DNA of 64,000 nt, taken from NCBI GenBank assembly GCA_033238645.1, contig BQXR01000002.1:124001-188000 (forward strand), written 5' to 3'. This document shows, one piece after another, positions 8,878 to 17,452 of this stretch. The notes under the pieces were generated by a model, which was given only the letters and a program-made list of their open reading frames with translations, searched no databases and was not told the DNA's origin. Each line of letters begins with the position of its first letter. Position 1 is the stretch's first letter. This DNA is from Thiomicrorhabdus sp033238645 (lineage in GTDB: Bacteria > Pseudomonadota > Gammaproteobacteria > Thiomicrospirales > Thiomicrospiraceae). The translations under genes and the position numbers were made by a program.

Positions 8878-10968
8878 TTATAATTCTGCATTTTTATCAT
8901 TAAATTCTTTGACTTGATCTACTAGACCGTCAAATTCATTTTTTGTTTCTGGCAGGTTTCTATTATCTTTTGCTGCCATCGTAACTTCTGATTTTGAAGA
9001 GACTTGATCTGATTCACTCTCTTTCGTTGGTTTGATATGTATCCAAACTCGACGCTGGCGAACGTAGAACAAGAAGAAAACCCCAATTATAAGCATTGCA
9101 CTCCCGAAATAAACGATATCTTTTCCAGGGGATTTAGTGATCTGTAATCCAGTAGATTGAATTTGAACAAAGTTTTCAATTTCAAAATACATTGGAGGAC
9201 CATACTTACTTAAACTTGTTAAGGCTCTCAAAGCATCATCAAACCACATTTTATCGAAATCTGGAATATCCTGATCGTAACTCTCAATTAAACCTTCAGC
9301 TTTCAAAACATCCAAATAAAGGATTTGAAGCGCAAAACTGGTCTGTCCAAAGTAATACTCAGAGACTTGATCTTGCTCTTTAGCAGGTACATTGGTCTTA
9401 ATAAATTCAGATATACCCTCAAAGCCTCGTGCTCTGAATAGGGTTAAAAGCTGTTTAAATAGATCCGTTTGTATTTTGTACTTAGCATCACTTACCCCCT
9501 CAGCCTTTGGATAAAGCTCCGAAAAGAGCTTCACAAATGCTTCAGGATCATTAATACGAGCAAGTAGCGTAAAGAAGCGAGTCTTTGTCTTATCAGCATC
9601 TGCTGGAATAAACATATATTTGAAAGGTTCAGAGTTAAGTGTACGAACCCCTGTCATAAAGAATAGACGACCCTCTTGTAGGCTTGGCGCCATGTAGTTC
9701 TCATACTCCCAAGCTTTACCTTGCTCATTACGAACTTTAAAGATAATTGTTGGGCCATTGTTATGCATCTTACGACCTGTTTCAGCCAGCTGTTTCTCAG
9801 AAGCTGGAATGATGTTGTGCATTTTAAAGTCATTAAACTCTACTTTAAACTTACCATCAGGCGTCTTTAGGGGCTCAACGCTATTAACTGCTGTATGCAG
9901 CTCTAAAGGGTTAATAATATTGGCCTTAAGTGGGTGTACTTTTAGTTTTAACTTAGTACCGCCATCACCAAAAGAGGATTGGTAAATCGCATAGTTCTTA
10001 TAATAAAGCGGATGGTTTACAGCGATTGTTGCTTCAATTGGTTCATCTAAGTCAGGTGCTGTTAAAACAAGATCACTCTCAAAAGATTTAGGCATTCCTG
10101 TATCGTAAAACTCAACTCTAAAGTTCTTATTAACAATTGTAAAAGGTAGTTGTTGTACTAAAAAACCATCTTCATAAGGTAGGAATAAAATATCAGTAGA
10201 CCCCCCTTCTGGAACACTGACAGATCCTCTAAAAGAGGTGTTATCGGCACCTAATTTCGATTTTTCACCAATCTCTTTTAAACTAACAGCACGGGTTTCA
10301 GGCTCAAGGTTACCTGTCATTTCACGGTATTTAAGCAGTAGGTTACTGTCTAAAAGTGCACCAAGGCAGATAATAATAATGGATACATGGGTAAAGAAAT
10401 ACCCGATACGATTCCACTTACCCTTTAAACCAGCAACCGTTACGCTGCCATCGTCCCTCTGGTGTACTTTAGTTTTATAACCTTTATGTTGTAGAAGGGC
10501 TGTTGCATAATTTTGCTGTTTTTCTAAATCTACTGTTGTTTCAAAAGTTGTATTATTTGGTTGATGTTTTAGCGCATTACTTGATAGCTTTTCACTAAAC
10601 TGTTTCATATCCTGCCAAAAAGTTGGTGTATTACGTACAACACAAACGCTGGTAGAGAGCAGTAAGAAGACTAAAACAAATACAAACCAAAGTGCACCAT
10701 AAACATGGAATAAGCCTAAGCTATTAAATACATCCGCCCAAAAAGGGCCAAACTGGACAATATAATCTTGCGGTGCCTGATCCTGTTTTAAGACAGTTCC
10801 TACAACCGAGGCAATGGAGAGCATCATCAACAGAGTTACAGCTAGATTCATAGAACCCAAAAAGTTCATGAATTGACTCGGTTTTTTGGCTTGTTTAAGA
10901 GATTTTGTCTGCTGAGATGGCTGGTTTTGATCAGTATCTTGAGAGGTTACTTCGTTTTTATCAGTCAT
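8878..10968 (-). CDS. resB: Cytochrome c biogenesis protein ResB (Ccs1)
   Basis: 696 residues. Membrane helices lie at about residues 38-58, 92-112 and 190-210, followed by a large periplasmic domain with ResB-type segments (NHPLYYKNYAIYQSSFGDGG), then a last helix near residue 620 and a cytoplasmic tail. It partners CcsA in system II cytochrome c maturation. It is the first gene of the resB-ccsA-dsbA operon and is divergent from engB. The charged N-terminal 30 residues and the C-terminal tail of about 60 residues look disordered. Confidence 0.92.
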   Translation of the reverse strand: MTDKNEVTSQDTDQNQPSQQTKSLKQAKKPSQFMNFLGSMNLAVTLLMMLSIASVVGTVLKQDQAPQDYIVQFGPFWADVFNSLGLFHVYGALWFVFVLVFLLLSTSVCVVRNTPTFWQDMKQFSEKLSSNALKHQPNNTTFETTVDLEKQQNYATALLQHKGYKTKVHQRDDGSVTVAGLKGKWNRIGYFFTHVSIIIICLGALLDSNLLLKYREMTGNLEPETRAVSLKEIGEKSKLGADNTSFRGSVSVPEGGSTDILFLPYEDGFLVQQLPFTIVNKNFRVEFYDTGMPKSFESDLVLTAPDLDEPIEATIAVNHPLYYKNYAIYQSSFGDGGTKLKLKVHPLKANIINPLELHTAVNSVEPLKTPDGKFKVEFNDFKMHNIIPASEKQLAETGRKMHNNGPTIIFKVRNEQGKAWEYENYMAPSLQEGRLFFMTGVRTLNSEPFKYMFIPADADKTKTRFFTLLARINDPEAFVKLFSELYPKAEGVSDAKYKIQTDLFKQLLTLFRARGFEGISEFIKTNVPAKEQDQVSEYYFGQTSFALQILYLDVLKAEGLIESYDQDIPDFDKMWFDDALRALTSLSKYGPPMYFEIENFVQIQSTGLQITKSPGKDIVYFGSAMLIIGVFFLFYVRQRRVWIHIKPTKESESDQVSSKSEVTMAAKDNRNLPETKNEFDGLVDQVKEFNDKNAEL

Positions 10969-11117
10969 TGTAGTGTCTGTATTATCTTCTTAGTGTTTGC
11001 CTAAAGTAACGAGCTTTTCCCTTTGTTTACCAGGGTTTTTAGGCGGATAGATTCGTTAAAAAATAGGATAGAGTATATACTTATGCAAACCATTGATAAA
11101 GTATTAAAGTTCCTATT

Positions 11118-11810
11118 ATGCAACATCCGTTATATCAGCAAGCAACCTATCTAAAAAGTGTACCTACTCTGGCATTATGCCCAGATGATTTAACCCATGA
11201 AATCGCCTTTGCAGGCCGTTCCAACTCGGGTAAGTCGAGTGCTCTGAATGTCATTACCTCACAAAAAGGCTTGGCTCGAATCAGTAAAACGCCTGGGCGT
11301 ACCCAGCTTATTAACTTTTTTCCCGTTAATGAAACTCGTGCGTTAGTCGATCTACCGGGTTATGGCTTTGCAAAAGTGAATGTCAAAATCAAGAAAGCTT
11401 GGGAAGCAGGTTTATCTGAGTACATTGAAAAAAGTACCGCCCTTAAGGGGTTGGTATTGCTAATGGACTGCAGAATACCACCCACTGATATTGATATTCA
11501 GATGTTAGAGTGGACAGCTTCTTTAGGGCTACCTATTCATGTTCTACTAACGAAGTCAGATAAACTAAAGAAAGGCCCAGCTAAGGCTAGCCTTTTAACA
11601 CTACAATCCATGTTAAATGAAGAATTCCCACATGCAACAGCACAACTCTTCTCATCGCTAAAACGTGATGGGTTGGAAGAAGCTTGGACTAAGTTAGATG
11701 AGTGGATGGAGTACGAGCGCCCAGTTAAAGAGAAAAAAGAACCAGCAAAGGTTGTAAAACCGGTGGTTTCTAAGAAAATTAAAAAGAAGAAAAATTTTAG
11801 AACGTTTTAA
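11118..11810 (+). CDS. engB: Ribosome biogenesis GTPase EngB (YsxC/YihA)
   Basis: 230 residues. P-loop GRSNSGKS near residue 34, Switch II region DLPGYG near residue 79 and TKSD near residue 145 identify the EngB GTPase, which acts in assembly of the large ribosomal subunit. The lysine-rich tail of about 30 residues (ending KKIKKKKNFRTF) is longer than in many homologues. It is divergent from the resB operon and followed by two hairpins with a T run. Confidence 0.95.
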   Translation: MQHPLYQQATYLKSVPTLALCPDDLTHEIAFAGRSNSGKSSALNVITSQKGLARISKTPGRTQLINFFPVNETRALVDLPGYGFAKVNVKIKKAWEAGLSEYIEKSTALKGLVLLMDCRIPPTDIDIQMLEWTASLGLPIHVLLTKSDKLKKGPAKASLLTLQSMLNEEFPHATAQLFSSLKRDGLEEAWTKLDEWMEYERPVKEKKEPAKVVKPVVSKKIKKKKNFRTF

Positions 11811-11834
11811 ATAAGATTAGGAAAATGCAAAAAA

Positions 11835-11860
11835 AAAGCCTATTTTTAAGAATAGGCTTT
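11835..11860. terminator. Bidirectional hairpin after engB
   Basis: AAAGCCTATT (11835-11844) pairs with AATAGGCTTT (11851-11860) across a 6-base loop and is preceded by an A run on the + strand. It serves the convergent symporter gene when read on the minus strand. Confidence 0.7.
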
Positions 11861-11888
11861 AGAAGGGGTCTAAATCCCCTTCTTTTTT
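11861..11888 (+). terminator. Intrinsic terminator of engB
   Basis: AGAAGGGG (11861-11868) pairs with CCCCTTCT (11876-11883) across a 7-base loop and is followed by a T run to 11888. Confidence 0.75.
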
Positions 11889-11891
11889 AAA

Positions 11892-11910
11892 TTGAAGAGG
11901 GGGGGGGGTA
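11892..11910 (+). repeat. G-tract motif copy 3
   Basis: TTGAAGAGGGGGGGGGGTA, with ten G, in the convergent engB/symporter gap. It lacks the C of the core AGCAG but keeps the flanks. Confidence 0.55.
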
Positions 11911-11930
11911 ACAGAGATTTTCTGTGTTAT

Positions 11931-13244
11931 CTAGGACTCCTTTTTTGCAGCTTCATGTGGCAAATGCACATCTTCAATTAAACCTGCATTCGGGTTATTG
12001 AAAGTATCCATATCAATAGAGTTCTCACTGCGCGCAACAATGGTTGTAATCGCACTATCTCCAGTTACGTTAACCGCGGTTCGCATCATATCGAGCAGAC
12101 GATCTACCCCCATAATCAAAGCAATCCCTTCTATCGGTAAACCGACTTGGTTAAAGACCATCGCTAACATGATTAAGCCTACACCCGGTACACCAGCGGT
12201 TCCTATCGAGGCTAAAACAGCCATACCAATTACCGTAAGGTAACCTGTTAGACCCAAATCAATCCCATACACATTCGCAATAAAGACCGTTGCCACACCT
12301 TGCATAATCGCCGTACCATCCATATTAATGGTGGCACCAAACGGGATAACAAAAGAGGCCGTTGAATTATTAACCCCCAAGCGTTTTTCAGTTGCCGTTA
12401 GGGTCACAGGAATGGTTGCGTTAGAGCTTGATGTACTGAATGCAAAGACCTGTACTGCACGCATCTTTTTCAAGAACATCAACGGACTGACTTTACCTAA
12501 GGTCTTTAGCAAGATCATCAGTGTGCCTGTTGCATGCAGCACTAACACCAGTGCAACGACACTAAAGTAACTTAGCATTGGGATAATTAAACCTAGCCCC
12601 TGTACAGAGAAGGTTTTTGCCATCAGGGCAAATACACCATAAGGCGCAACGTGCATGACTACTGTAACTAGCTTCATCATCACTTCATTGAGCTTTTCAG
12701 CCCCTTCACTAATCGACTTTCCGCGCTCACCTAACATCAAAATACAGACTGCAAATAGAATCGTGAAGAAGATAATTTGCAGCATATTGCCTTCTGCATA
12801 GGCATTAATTGGATTGGTTGGAATCAGATCAATAATGACTTGTGACAAAGGCGGCGCTTCTTTTACCGAAAACTCAGCAGCCGCAGCTTGCGTCATATCA
12901 AAGCCTTCTCCTGGTGCGATAACGCTCGCAACCGTGATGGCAAGTGTAATAGCTAGAGCGGTGGTTAACATAAACAGACCAAACGACTTAGCGCCAACAC
13001 GACCCAGCTTATTAATATCACCAATGCCGCAAACACCCACAATCAAAGAGAAGGTCACCAGCGGAACAACTAGCATTTTCAGCAAGCTGATAAACATAGC
13101 ACCCGCTACATGGAATACCCCATTCACAAAATAGTCTTGAACAAAAGCAACATCATTGGCGAAGGCATTAATCAGACTCCCGAGCACTAAACCTGCGGCC
13201 ATCCAAATTAATATTTTGGTTGTCATATTCATTTTATCTGCCAT
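11931..13244 (-). CDS. Dicarboxylate/amino acid:cation symporter (DAACS family)
   Basis: 437 residues and about eight membrane helices plus re-entrant loops. The serine-rich loop FSTSSSNATIPVTL and the later NMDGTAIMQG are the substrate- and cation-binding signatures of GltP/DctA transporters. The exact substrate (glutamate, aspartate or C4-dicarboxylate) cannot be fixed. It stands alone on the minus strand, with a 490-base gap upstream to cysK. Confidence 0.9.
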   Translation of the reverse strand: MADKMNMTTKILIWMAAGLVLGSLINAFANDVAFVQDYFVNGVFHVAGAMFISLLKMLVVPLVTFSLIVGVCGIGDINKLGRVGAKSFGLFMLTTALAITLAITVASVIAPGEGFDMTQAAAAEFSVKEAPPLSQVIIDLIPTNPINAYAEGNMLQIIFFTILFAVCILMLGERGKSISEGAEKLNEVMMKLVTVVMHVAPYGVFALMAKTFSVQGLGLIIPMLSYFSVVALVLVLHATGTLMILLKTLGKVSPLMFLKKMRAVQVFAFSTSSSNATIPVTLTATEKRLGVNNSTASFVIPFGATINMDGTAIMQGVATVFIANVYGIDLGLTGYLTVIGMAVLASIGTAGVPGVGLIMLAMVFNQVGLPIEGIALIMGVDRLLDMMRTAVNVTGDSAITTIVARSENSIDMDTFNNPNAGLIEDVHLPHEAAKKES

Positions 13245-13456
13245 TAACCTATCTCACTCTGTTTTTTAAAACTCGAAGTTACCCAAGTTCATATATGTTT
13301 GGATTATAAAAAGACCTATTAAGTTGGAATTTGTATAAGAAGGGTATTTTATCGAATAAAGAGGATAGCGTTGCTTAGAATTTGGGAATAAGACATTTAG
13401 GGTCACTATCTTTGAGTGTTTAGAGCGGGTGTGATGATCTTATTTACCGCCTGATA

Positions 13457-13474
13457 TTTTGAGCAGGGGGGGTC
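13457..13474 (+). repeat. G-tract motif copy 4
   Basis: TTTTGAGCAGGGGGGGTC in the 490-base divergent gap between the symporter gene and cysK. The rest of that gap is AT-rich. It includes an imperfect Fur-box-like half site near 13578-13592 and nothing else recognised. Confidence 0.7.
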
Positions 13475-13734
13475 TTAAAATTATCATCTCCTACTAATTT
13501 ATATGTCATTAATAGGGATTAGCTAGGATAAGGGGTTAACTGCAATGCTAATTATGATCTATTGAGATATTAATATTAATTATAATCATTATATGAGATG
13601 GTATTTTCATCTAAAGTATCACGCAACTAGGCAGAGACAGCTTTAATAGTGATGCCATTGAACTGATGAAGATGACAGAATTGCTGGATGACAACATGCC
13701 TCTCTGTATAACAACTAATTTTGGGAATGTAAGA

Positions 13735-14652
13735 ATGAAGATTGATAACATTTTAGAGAGCATTGGTAATACCCCTCACGTACGCGTTAACCGTCTATTT
13801 GGTAAGGATCATGAGGTTTGGGTCAAACTTGAACGTGCAAATCCAGGTGGAAGCATTAAGGATCGTATTGCCCGTGAGATGATCGAGACTGCGGAGAAAG
13901 ACGGTGTTCTTAAGTCTAATACAGTAATTGTTGAGCCAACCTCTGGTAACACGGGTATTGGCTTGGCGATGGTTGCTGCGGTTAAAGGTTATCGTCTGAT
14001 TCTGACTATGCCAGAGTCTATGTCTATCGAGCGTCGTCGTTATATGGCTGCGCTGGGTGCTGAGCTGGTGCTTACGCCTAAGGAGTTAGGTATGGGTGGT
14101 GCTATCTCTAAAGCTCAAGAGCTACTAGATGAGAATGCCAATTATTGGATGCCTCAGCAGTTTGAGAACCCTGCAAATGTCGTTGCTCATCAAAAGACAA
14201 CGGCGCTTGAAATTATTGCAGACTTCCCAGAAGGGTTGGATTACCTGATTACAGGTGTTGGTACAGGTGGTCATATCACAGGTGTGGCGAGTGTATTGAA
14301 AGAGAAGTTCCCTGGTCTTAAGGTGCTGGCGGTTGAGCCATCGGCTTCGCCAGTGATTAGTGGAGGAGAGAAAGGCCCACATCCTCTTCAGGGGATCGGT
14401 GCAGGTTTTATTCCTGGTAACCTTGATACAGACCTTCTGGATGGTGTCATTACCGTAGACGCACCAGATGCTTTTGCTATGGCTGCTAAGTGTGCCAAGG
14501 AAGAGGGGATATTTGTCGGTATTTCTAGTGGTGCATCACTAGCGGCGATAGAGAGCAAGTTGGCTGACATTCCAAGAGGGAGCCGTATTTTGACCTTTGC
14601 CTATGATACGGGTGAGCGTTACCTTTCGGTAGATGGATTGTTTGAAGGTTAG
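13735..14652 (+). CDS. cysK: Cysteine synthase A (O-acetylserine sulfhydrylase)
   Basis: 305 residues from the chosen ATG. The start IDNILESIGNTPHVRVNRL is the usual CysK N-terminus. The PLP lysine is Lys42 in PGGSIKDR, and the phosphate-binding TSGNTGIG follows near residue 72. It makes cysteine from O-acetylserine and sulfide. The frame stays open upstream with an ATG at 13666, which would add 23 residues that do not look like CysK, so the inner start is preferred. A terminator follows at 14680. Confidence 0.93.
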   Translation: MKIDNILESIGNTPHVRVNRLFGKDHEVWVKLERANPGGSIKDRIAREMIETAEKDGVLKSNTVIVEPTSGNTGIGLAMVAAVKGYRLILTMPESMSIERRRYMAALGAELVLTPKELGMGGAISKAQELLDENANYWMPQQFENPANVVAHQKTTALEIIADFPEGLDYLITGVGTGGHITGVASVLKEKFPGLKVLAVEPSASPVISGGEKGPHPLQGIGAGFIPGNLDTDLLDGVITVDAPDAFAMAAKCAKEEGIFVGISSGASLAAIESKLADIPRGSRILTFAYDTGERYLSVDGLFEG

Positions 14653-14679
14653 GTTTTAATTTTCTAGCAAATAAAAAAG

Positions 14680-14704
14680 CCGCTTATCACGAGCGGTTTT
14701 TTTT
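14680..14704 (+). terminator. Intrinsic terminator of cysK
   Basis: CCGCT (14680-14684) pairs with AGCGG (14692-14696), extended by flanking A and T runs and ending in eight T. Confidence 0.8.
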
Positions 14705-14715
14705 AGTTTGTCTAA

Positions 14716-14847
14716 AGGCAAAAAGCAAGAGTTGACCCCATTACTTTTTATGATGCTAGTCATCTTCAGATGTTATGCGAAGGTTGTAATCTTAAGAAAC
14801 TTGGTAATCATATGGTTACTAAAAATTCGCATCCTACATTTTGGTAA
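14716..14847 (+). pseudogene. Possible remnant of an HNH-type nuclease gene
   Basis: A stop-bounded frame of 43 codons contains DASHLQMLCEGCNLKKLG, which resembles the second half of HNH endonuclease domains (LQ.LC..CN..K). There is no start, no upstream His-His part, and a stop follows soon. It lies between the cysK terminator and the broken yoeB. This is only a suggestive resemblance. Confidence 0.25.
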
Positions 14848-14890
14848 AAATCTAAAAAGGATTTTATCTAGAAAAATGAAAAAGAGGGTT

Positions 14891-15146
14891 TTAATAATGG
14901 CAGCGCAGTTGCGCAATCAGAATAGTATCGTTTTGAACTTTATAGATGATACGGTGTTCTTCATTGATTCAACGAGACCAGTAGCCAGATAAACTGTGTT
15001 TTAGCGCTTCTGGTTTGCCAATGCTTTCATTAGGGGGTTCTTTGAGCATCCTTAATGAGCAAGTTAATACATTTAAGTATTTTTTTGTCTGTAGTTTGCC
15101 AGTAAAGGTACTACTCCCAAGTATTGCTTGAAAAGGTTATTTTCAT
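14891..15146 (-). pseudogene. yoeB: Broken toxin gene yoeB
   Basis: Read on the minus strand from the ATG at 15146, the sequence gives MKITFSSNTWE, a TAG stop, then YLYWQTTDKKILK and LIKDAQRTP. A frameshift follows, then GKPEALKHSLSGYWSR, a TGA stop, INEEHRIIYKV and finally LRCHY. This aligns along the full length with the YoeB mRNA interferase, including the C-terminal HY, but has two internal stops and one frameshift. The ATG overlaps the yefM stop (ATGA), the usual operon arrangement. The toxin cannot be made as a full protein. Confidence 0.88.
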
Positions 15147-15394
15147 TCAATCAACTCTTTTTCAACACCCTTTCCCGCTTCTAGCTCGGCAATTGACTCT
15201 AATAGATCTCTTGTATTGACTGGAGATCGAAGTAAATAGGTAGTTTCTTGCATTGCGTTATAGTCTTCTAAAGACATCATAACAACAGGGTCTTCGCTTT
15301 TACGTGTGATGATAATCGGTGCATGGTCATTGCAAACATGCGCCATTGTGTTTGCTAAATTGGCTCTAGCGCTGGTATAGCTGATGGCATCCAT
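15143..15394 (-). CDS. yefM: YefM-type antitoxin (orphan)
   Basis: 83 residues. MDAISYTSARANLANTMAHV and RKSEDPVVMMSLEDYNAMQET are typical of the Phd/YefM antitoxin fold. The N-terminal part binds operator DNA and the C-terminal part wraps the toxin. A GGAG ribosome-binding site precedes the ATG. The gene is intact although the adjacent yoeB is broken. It may persist as a repressor of its own promoter or neutralise related toxins elsewhere. Confidence 0.9.
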   Translation of the reverse strand: MDAISYTSARANLANTMAHVCNDHAPIIITRKSEDPVVMMSLEDYNAMQETTYLLRSPVNTRDLLESIAELEAGKGVEKELIE

Positions 15395-15413
15395 TTTTAC
15401 TCCAAACTGTTCA

Positions 15414-15431
15414 TGTACATTAATCCGTACA
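15414..15431. promoter_or_regulatory. YefM operator, two TGTACA-type boxes
   Basis: TGTACA (15414-15419) and CGTACA (15426-15431) lie just upstream of yefM with starts 12 bases apart. The E. coli yefM-yoeB operator has two TGTACA-core palindromes with the same 12-base spacing, so autoregulation is probably retained. Confidence 0.7.
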
Positions 15432-15537
15432 ATTTAACGTAGTAACCCATGATAATGCAATTAAATCGAATAAGAAATTATGGTTAGTAAGGTTGTAAGG
15501 CTTTGTTTTTGAGAGTTTTTACAGAGGGATTTAAAGG

Positions 15538-17367
15538 CTAGCTGTCTTGGTATTGTCTCAAACAATTCAAAAACTCAAAACCAAATCTAGCAAGCTTTGT
15601 CTCTCCAACCCCACTAATTTTTAAGAATCCAGAATCATCCTGTGGTCTTTGCTGTGCCATCTCTACTAGAGCGGCATCACCAAATACTTGGTAGGCGGGG
15701 ATGTCTTCGCTGTCGGCGATCTCTTTTCTTAAGGTGCGTAACTCTTCAAATAGATCTCTGTCTTTATCTAACAAGCTGTCTTTTGCGGACTTTTTGCCAC
15801 TTCTTGCAGCTCTGCCAGCAGTTTTAGACTCTTTTTTAGGGAAAGCGAGTTGTAGCTCTACTTTGCCTTTTAACAGGTCGCCTGAGCTGGCAGTGAACTT
15901 AAGGACCGAGTAATTTTGTACGTCTTGAAACAGATAACCCATATGAATCAGTTGGCGCAAAATACTGTTCCACTCGTGGGCGGAGTATTCTTTACCAATG
16001 CCATAGGTACTGACTTCGGTGTGGTTTAGGGAACGAATACGTTCGTTATCCATACCGCGTAGAACATCAATTAGATGTTTAGCTCCAAACGATTGATTCA
16101 AACGATAGACGCAGGAGAGGGCTTTTTGTGCGGGTACTTTACCGTCAAACAGGGTTGGAGGGTTCAAGCAGACATCACAGTTACCACAGGCTTTATGGCT
16201 CGGTTCACCAAAGTAGTTGAGTAGTACATTACGGCGGCAGTTTTGTGCTTCGGCAAAGTTGACCATACTTGAGAGTTTAAAGTTCTCAATACGGCGTTGC
16301 TCTTCGTCTGGTACCTGTTCTACAAAGTGTTTGGCAGTGACAACATCTTGCATACTAAAAAGTAGTAGAGCCTCGGAAGGCAAGCCATCACGGCCAGCAC
16401 GACCAGTTTCTTGATAATAACCTTCGATATTTTTTGGTAGATCATAATGCACGACAAAACGCACATTGGATTTATCGATTCCCATACCGAACGCAACGGT
16501 AGCGACGACGATATCAACTTCATCTCTTAAGAATTGTTGATGTACTGTTTGACGAACTTGTGCGGGCAGGCCAGCATGGTAGGCTTTGGCTTTAAAACCT
16601 TCGGCCTTCAGTTTCTCAGCCACTTCCTCGACTTTCTTACGACTTAAGGCATAAACAATGCCGCAGTCGTTGGTATGGTCTTCTAAGAAGGTAGAGAGCT
16701 GTTTAAACGGGTTACTTTTCTCTAAAACGTTATAGCGAATATTGGGTCTATCAAAACTACTGACATGCACTTTAGGGTTGTGCAGGTGCAGTTTCTCTAG
16801 AATATCTTGGCGAGTTGCGTGATCTGCTGTTGCCGTTAGTGCAATAAAAGGCACCTGCGGAAAGAGTTCACGCAGTCCGCCCATTCTGGCATATTCAGGA
16901 CGGAAGTTATGACCCCACTGTGAGATACAGTGTGCTTCATCAATGGCAAATAGGGAGATCGGTAGGCTTTGCAGTTGGTTTAAAAAGTTAGGTTGCAGTA
17001 GTCGTTCTGGAGAGACATAGAGCAGGTCTAATTCGCCCATATGCAGCTGTCGCATGACTTGATGTTCGGTATCAGGATCAAGGCTAGAGTTGTAATACTC
17101 GGCACAAATACCATAGGCTTTAAGCGCAGAAACCTGATCTTGCATTAAAGCAATCAGTGGTGAAACCACAATGGTTGTTCCCGAACGAACCAGTGCAGGA
17201 ATTTGATAACAGAGCGATTTACCCCCGCCTGTTGGCATTAATACAAAGGTGTCAAAGCCTTGAATGGTATCTTCAATAATTTCAGCTTGTTGGTTACGAA
17301 ATGAGTCATATCCAAATACATCTTTAAGCACCTCTAAAGCGAGGGTTTCGGTGGGTGATTGACTCAT
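15538..17367 (-). CDS. recQ: ATP-dependent DNA helicase RecQ
   Basis: 609 residues from the chosen ATG (MSQSPTETL). Walker A MPTGGGKS, the DEAH box in IDEAHCISQWGHNFRPEY and the GRAGRDG motif define the helicase core. The cysteine cluster around ACGNCDVC binds zinc in the RQC domain, and an HRDC domain ends the protein. It unwinds DNA 3' to 5' in recombination repair. An open frame continues upstream to 17496 but would overlap polA and is not RecQ-like. A G-tract motif lies between polA and this gene. Confidence 0.94.
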   Translation of the reverse strand: MSQSPTETLALEVLKDVFGYDSFRNQQAEIIEDTIQGFDTFVLMPTGGGKSLCYQIPALVRSGTTIVVSPLIALMQDQVSALKAYGICAEYYNSSLDPDTEHQVMRQLHMGELDLLYVSPERLLQPNFLNQLQSLPISLFAIDEAHCISQWGHNFRPEYARMGGLRELFPQVPFIALTATADHATRQDILEKLHLHNPKVHVSSFDRPNIRYNVLEKSNPFKQLSTFLEDHTNDCGIVYALSRKKVEEVAEKLKAEGFKAKAYHAGLPAQVRQTVHQQFLRDEVDIVVATVAFGMGIDKSNVRFVVHYDLPKNIEGYYQETGRAGRDGLPSEALLLFSMQDVVTAKHFVEQVPDEEQRRIENFKLSSMVNFAEAQNCRRNVLLNYFGEPSHKACGNCDVCLNPPTLFDGKVPAQKALSCVYRLNQSFGAKHLIDVLRGMDNERIRSLNHTEVSTYGIGKEYSAHEWNSILRQLIHMGYLFQDVQNYSVLKFTASSGDLLKGKVELQLAFPKKESKTAGRAARSGKKSAKDSLLDKDRDLFEELRTLRKEIADSEDIPAYQVFGDAALVEMAQQRPQDDSGFLKISGVGETKLARFGFEFLNCLRQYQDS

Positions 17368-17429
17368 TTTGGCTGTTTTCTTATGTTTATTGAAGCTGTA
17401 GTTAATAAAGGGTAAAAAAAGGTAAAATA

Positions 17430-17448
17430 TTCTGAGCAGGGGGGGGAG
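17430..17448 (+). repeat. G-tract motif copy 5
   Basis: TTCTGAGCAGGGGGGGGAG between the polA stop and the recQ start, in the 85-base gap of two same-strand genes. As both genes are on the minus strand, their transcript would carry the C-rich complement. Confidence 0.7.
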
Positions 17449-17452
17449 CGAC

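Noticed and set aside
13578..13592. Possible Fur box upstream of cysK
   Set aside because: Only one half matches the Fur consensus, and cysK or the symporter would be unusual Fur targets.
13666..13734. Upstream extension of cysK from an earlier ATG
   Set aside because: CysK homology begins at the inner ATG (13735); the extra 23 residues do not match the family.
14708..14992. 94-codon open frame on the + strand after cysK
   Set aside because: Its translation has no family resemblance; its 3' half is antisense to the yoeB remnant, and its 5' half overlaps the HNH-like fragment in another frame.
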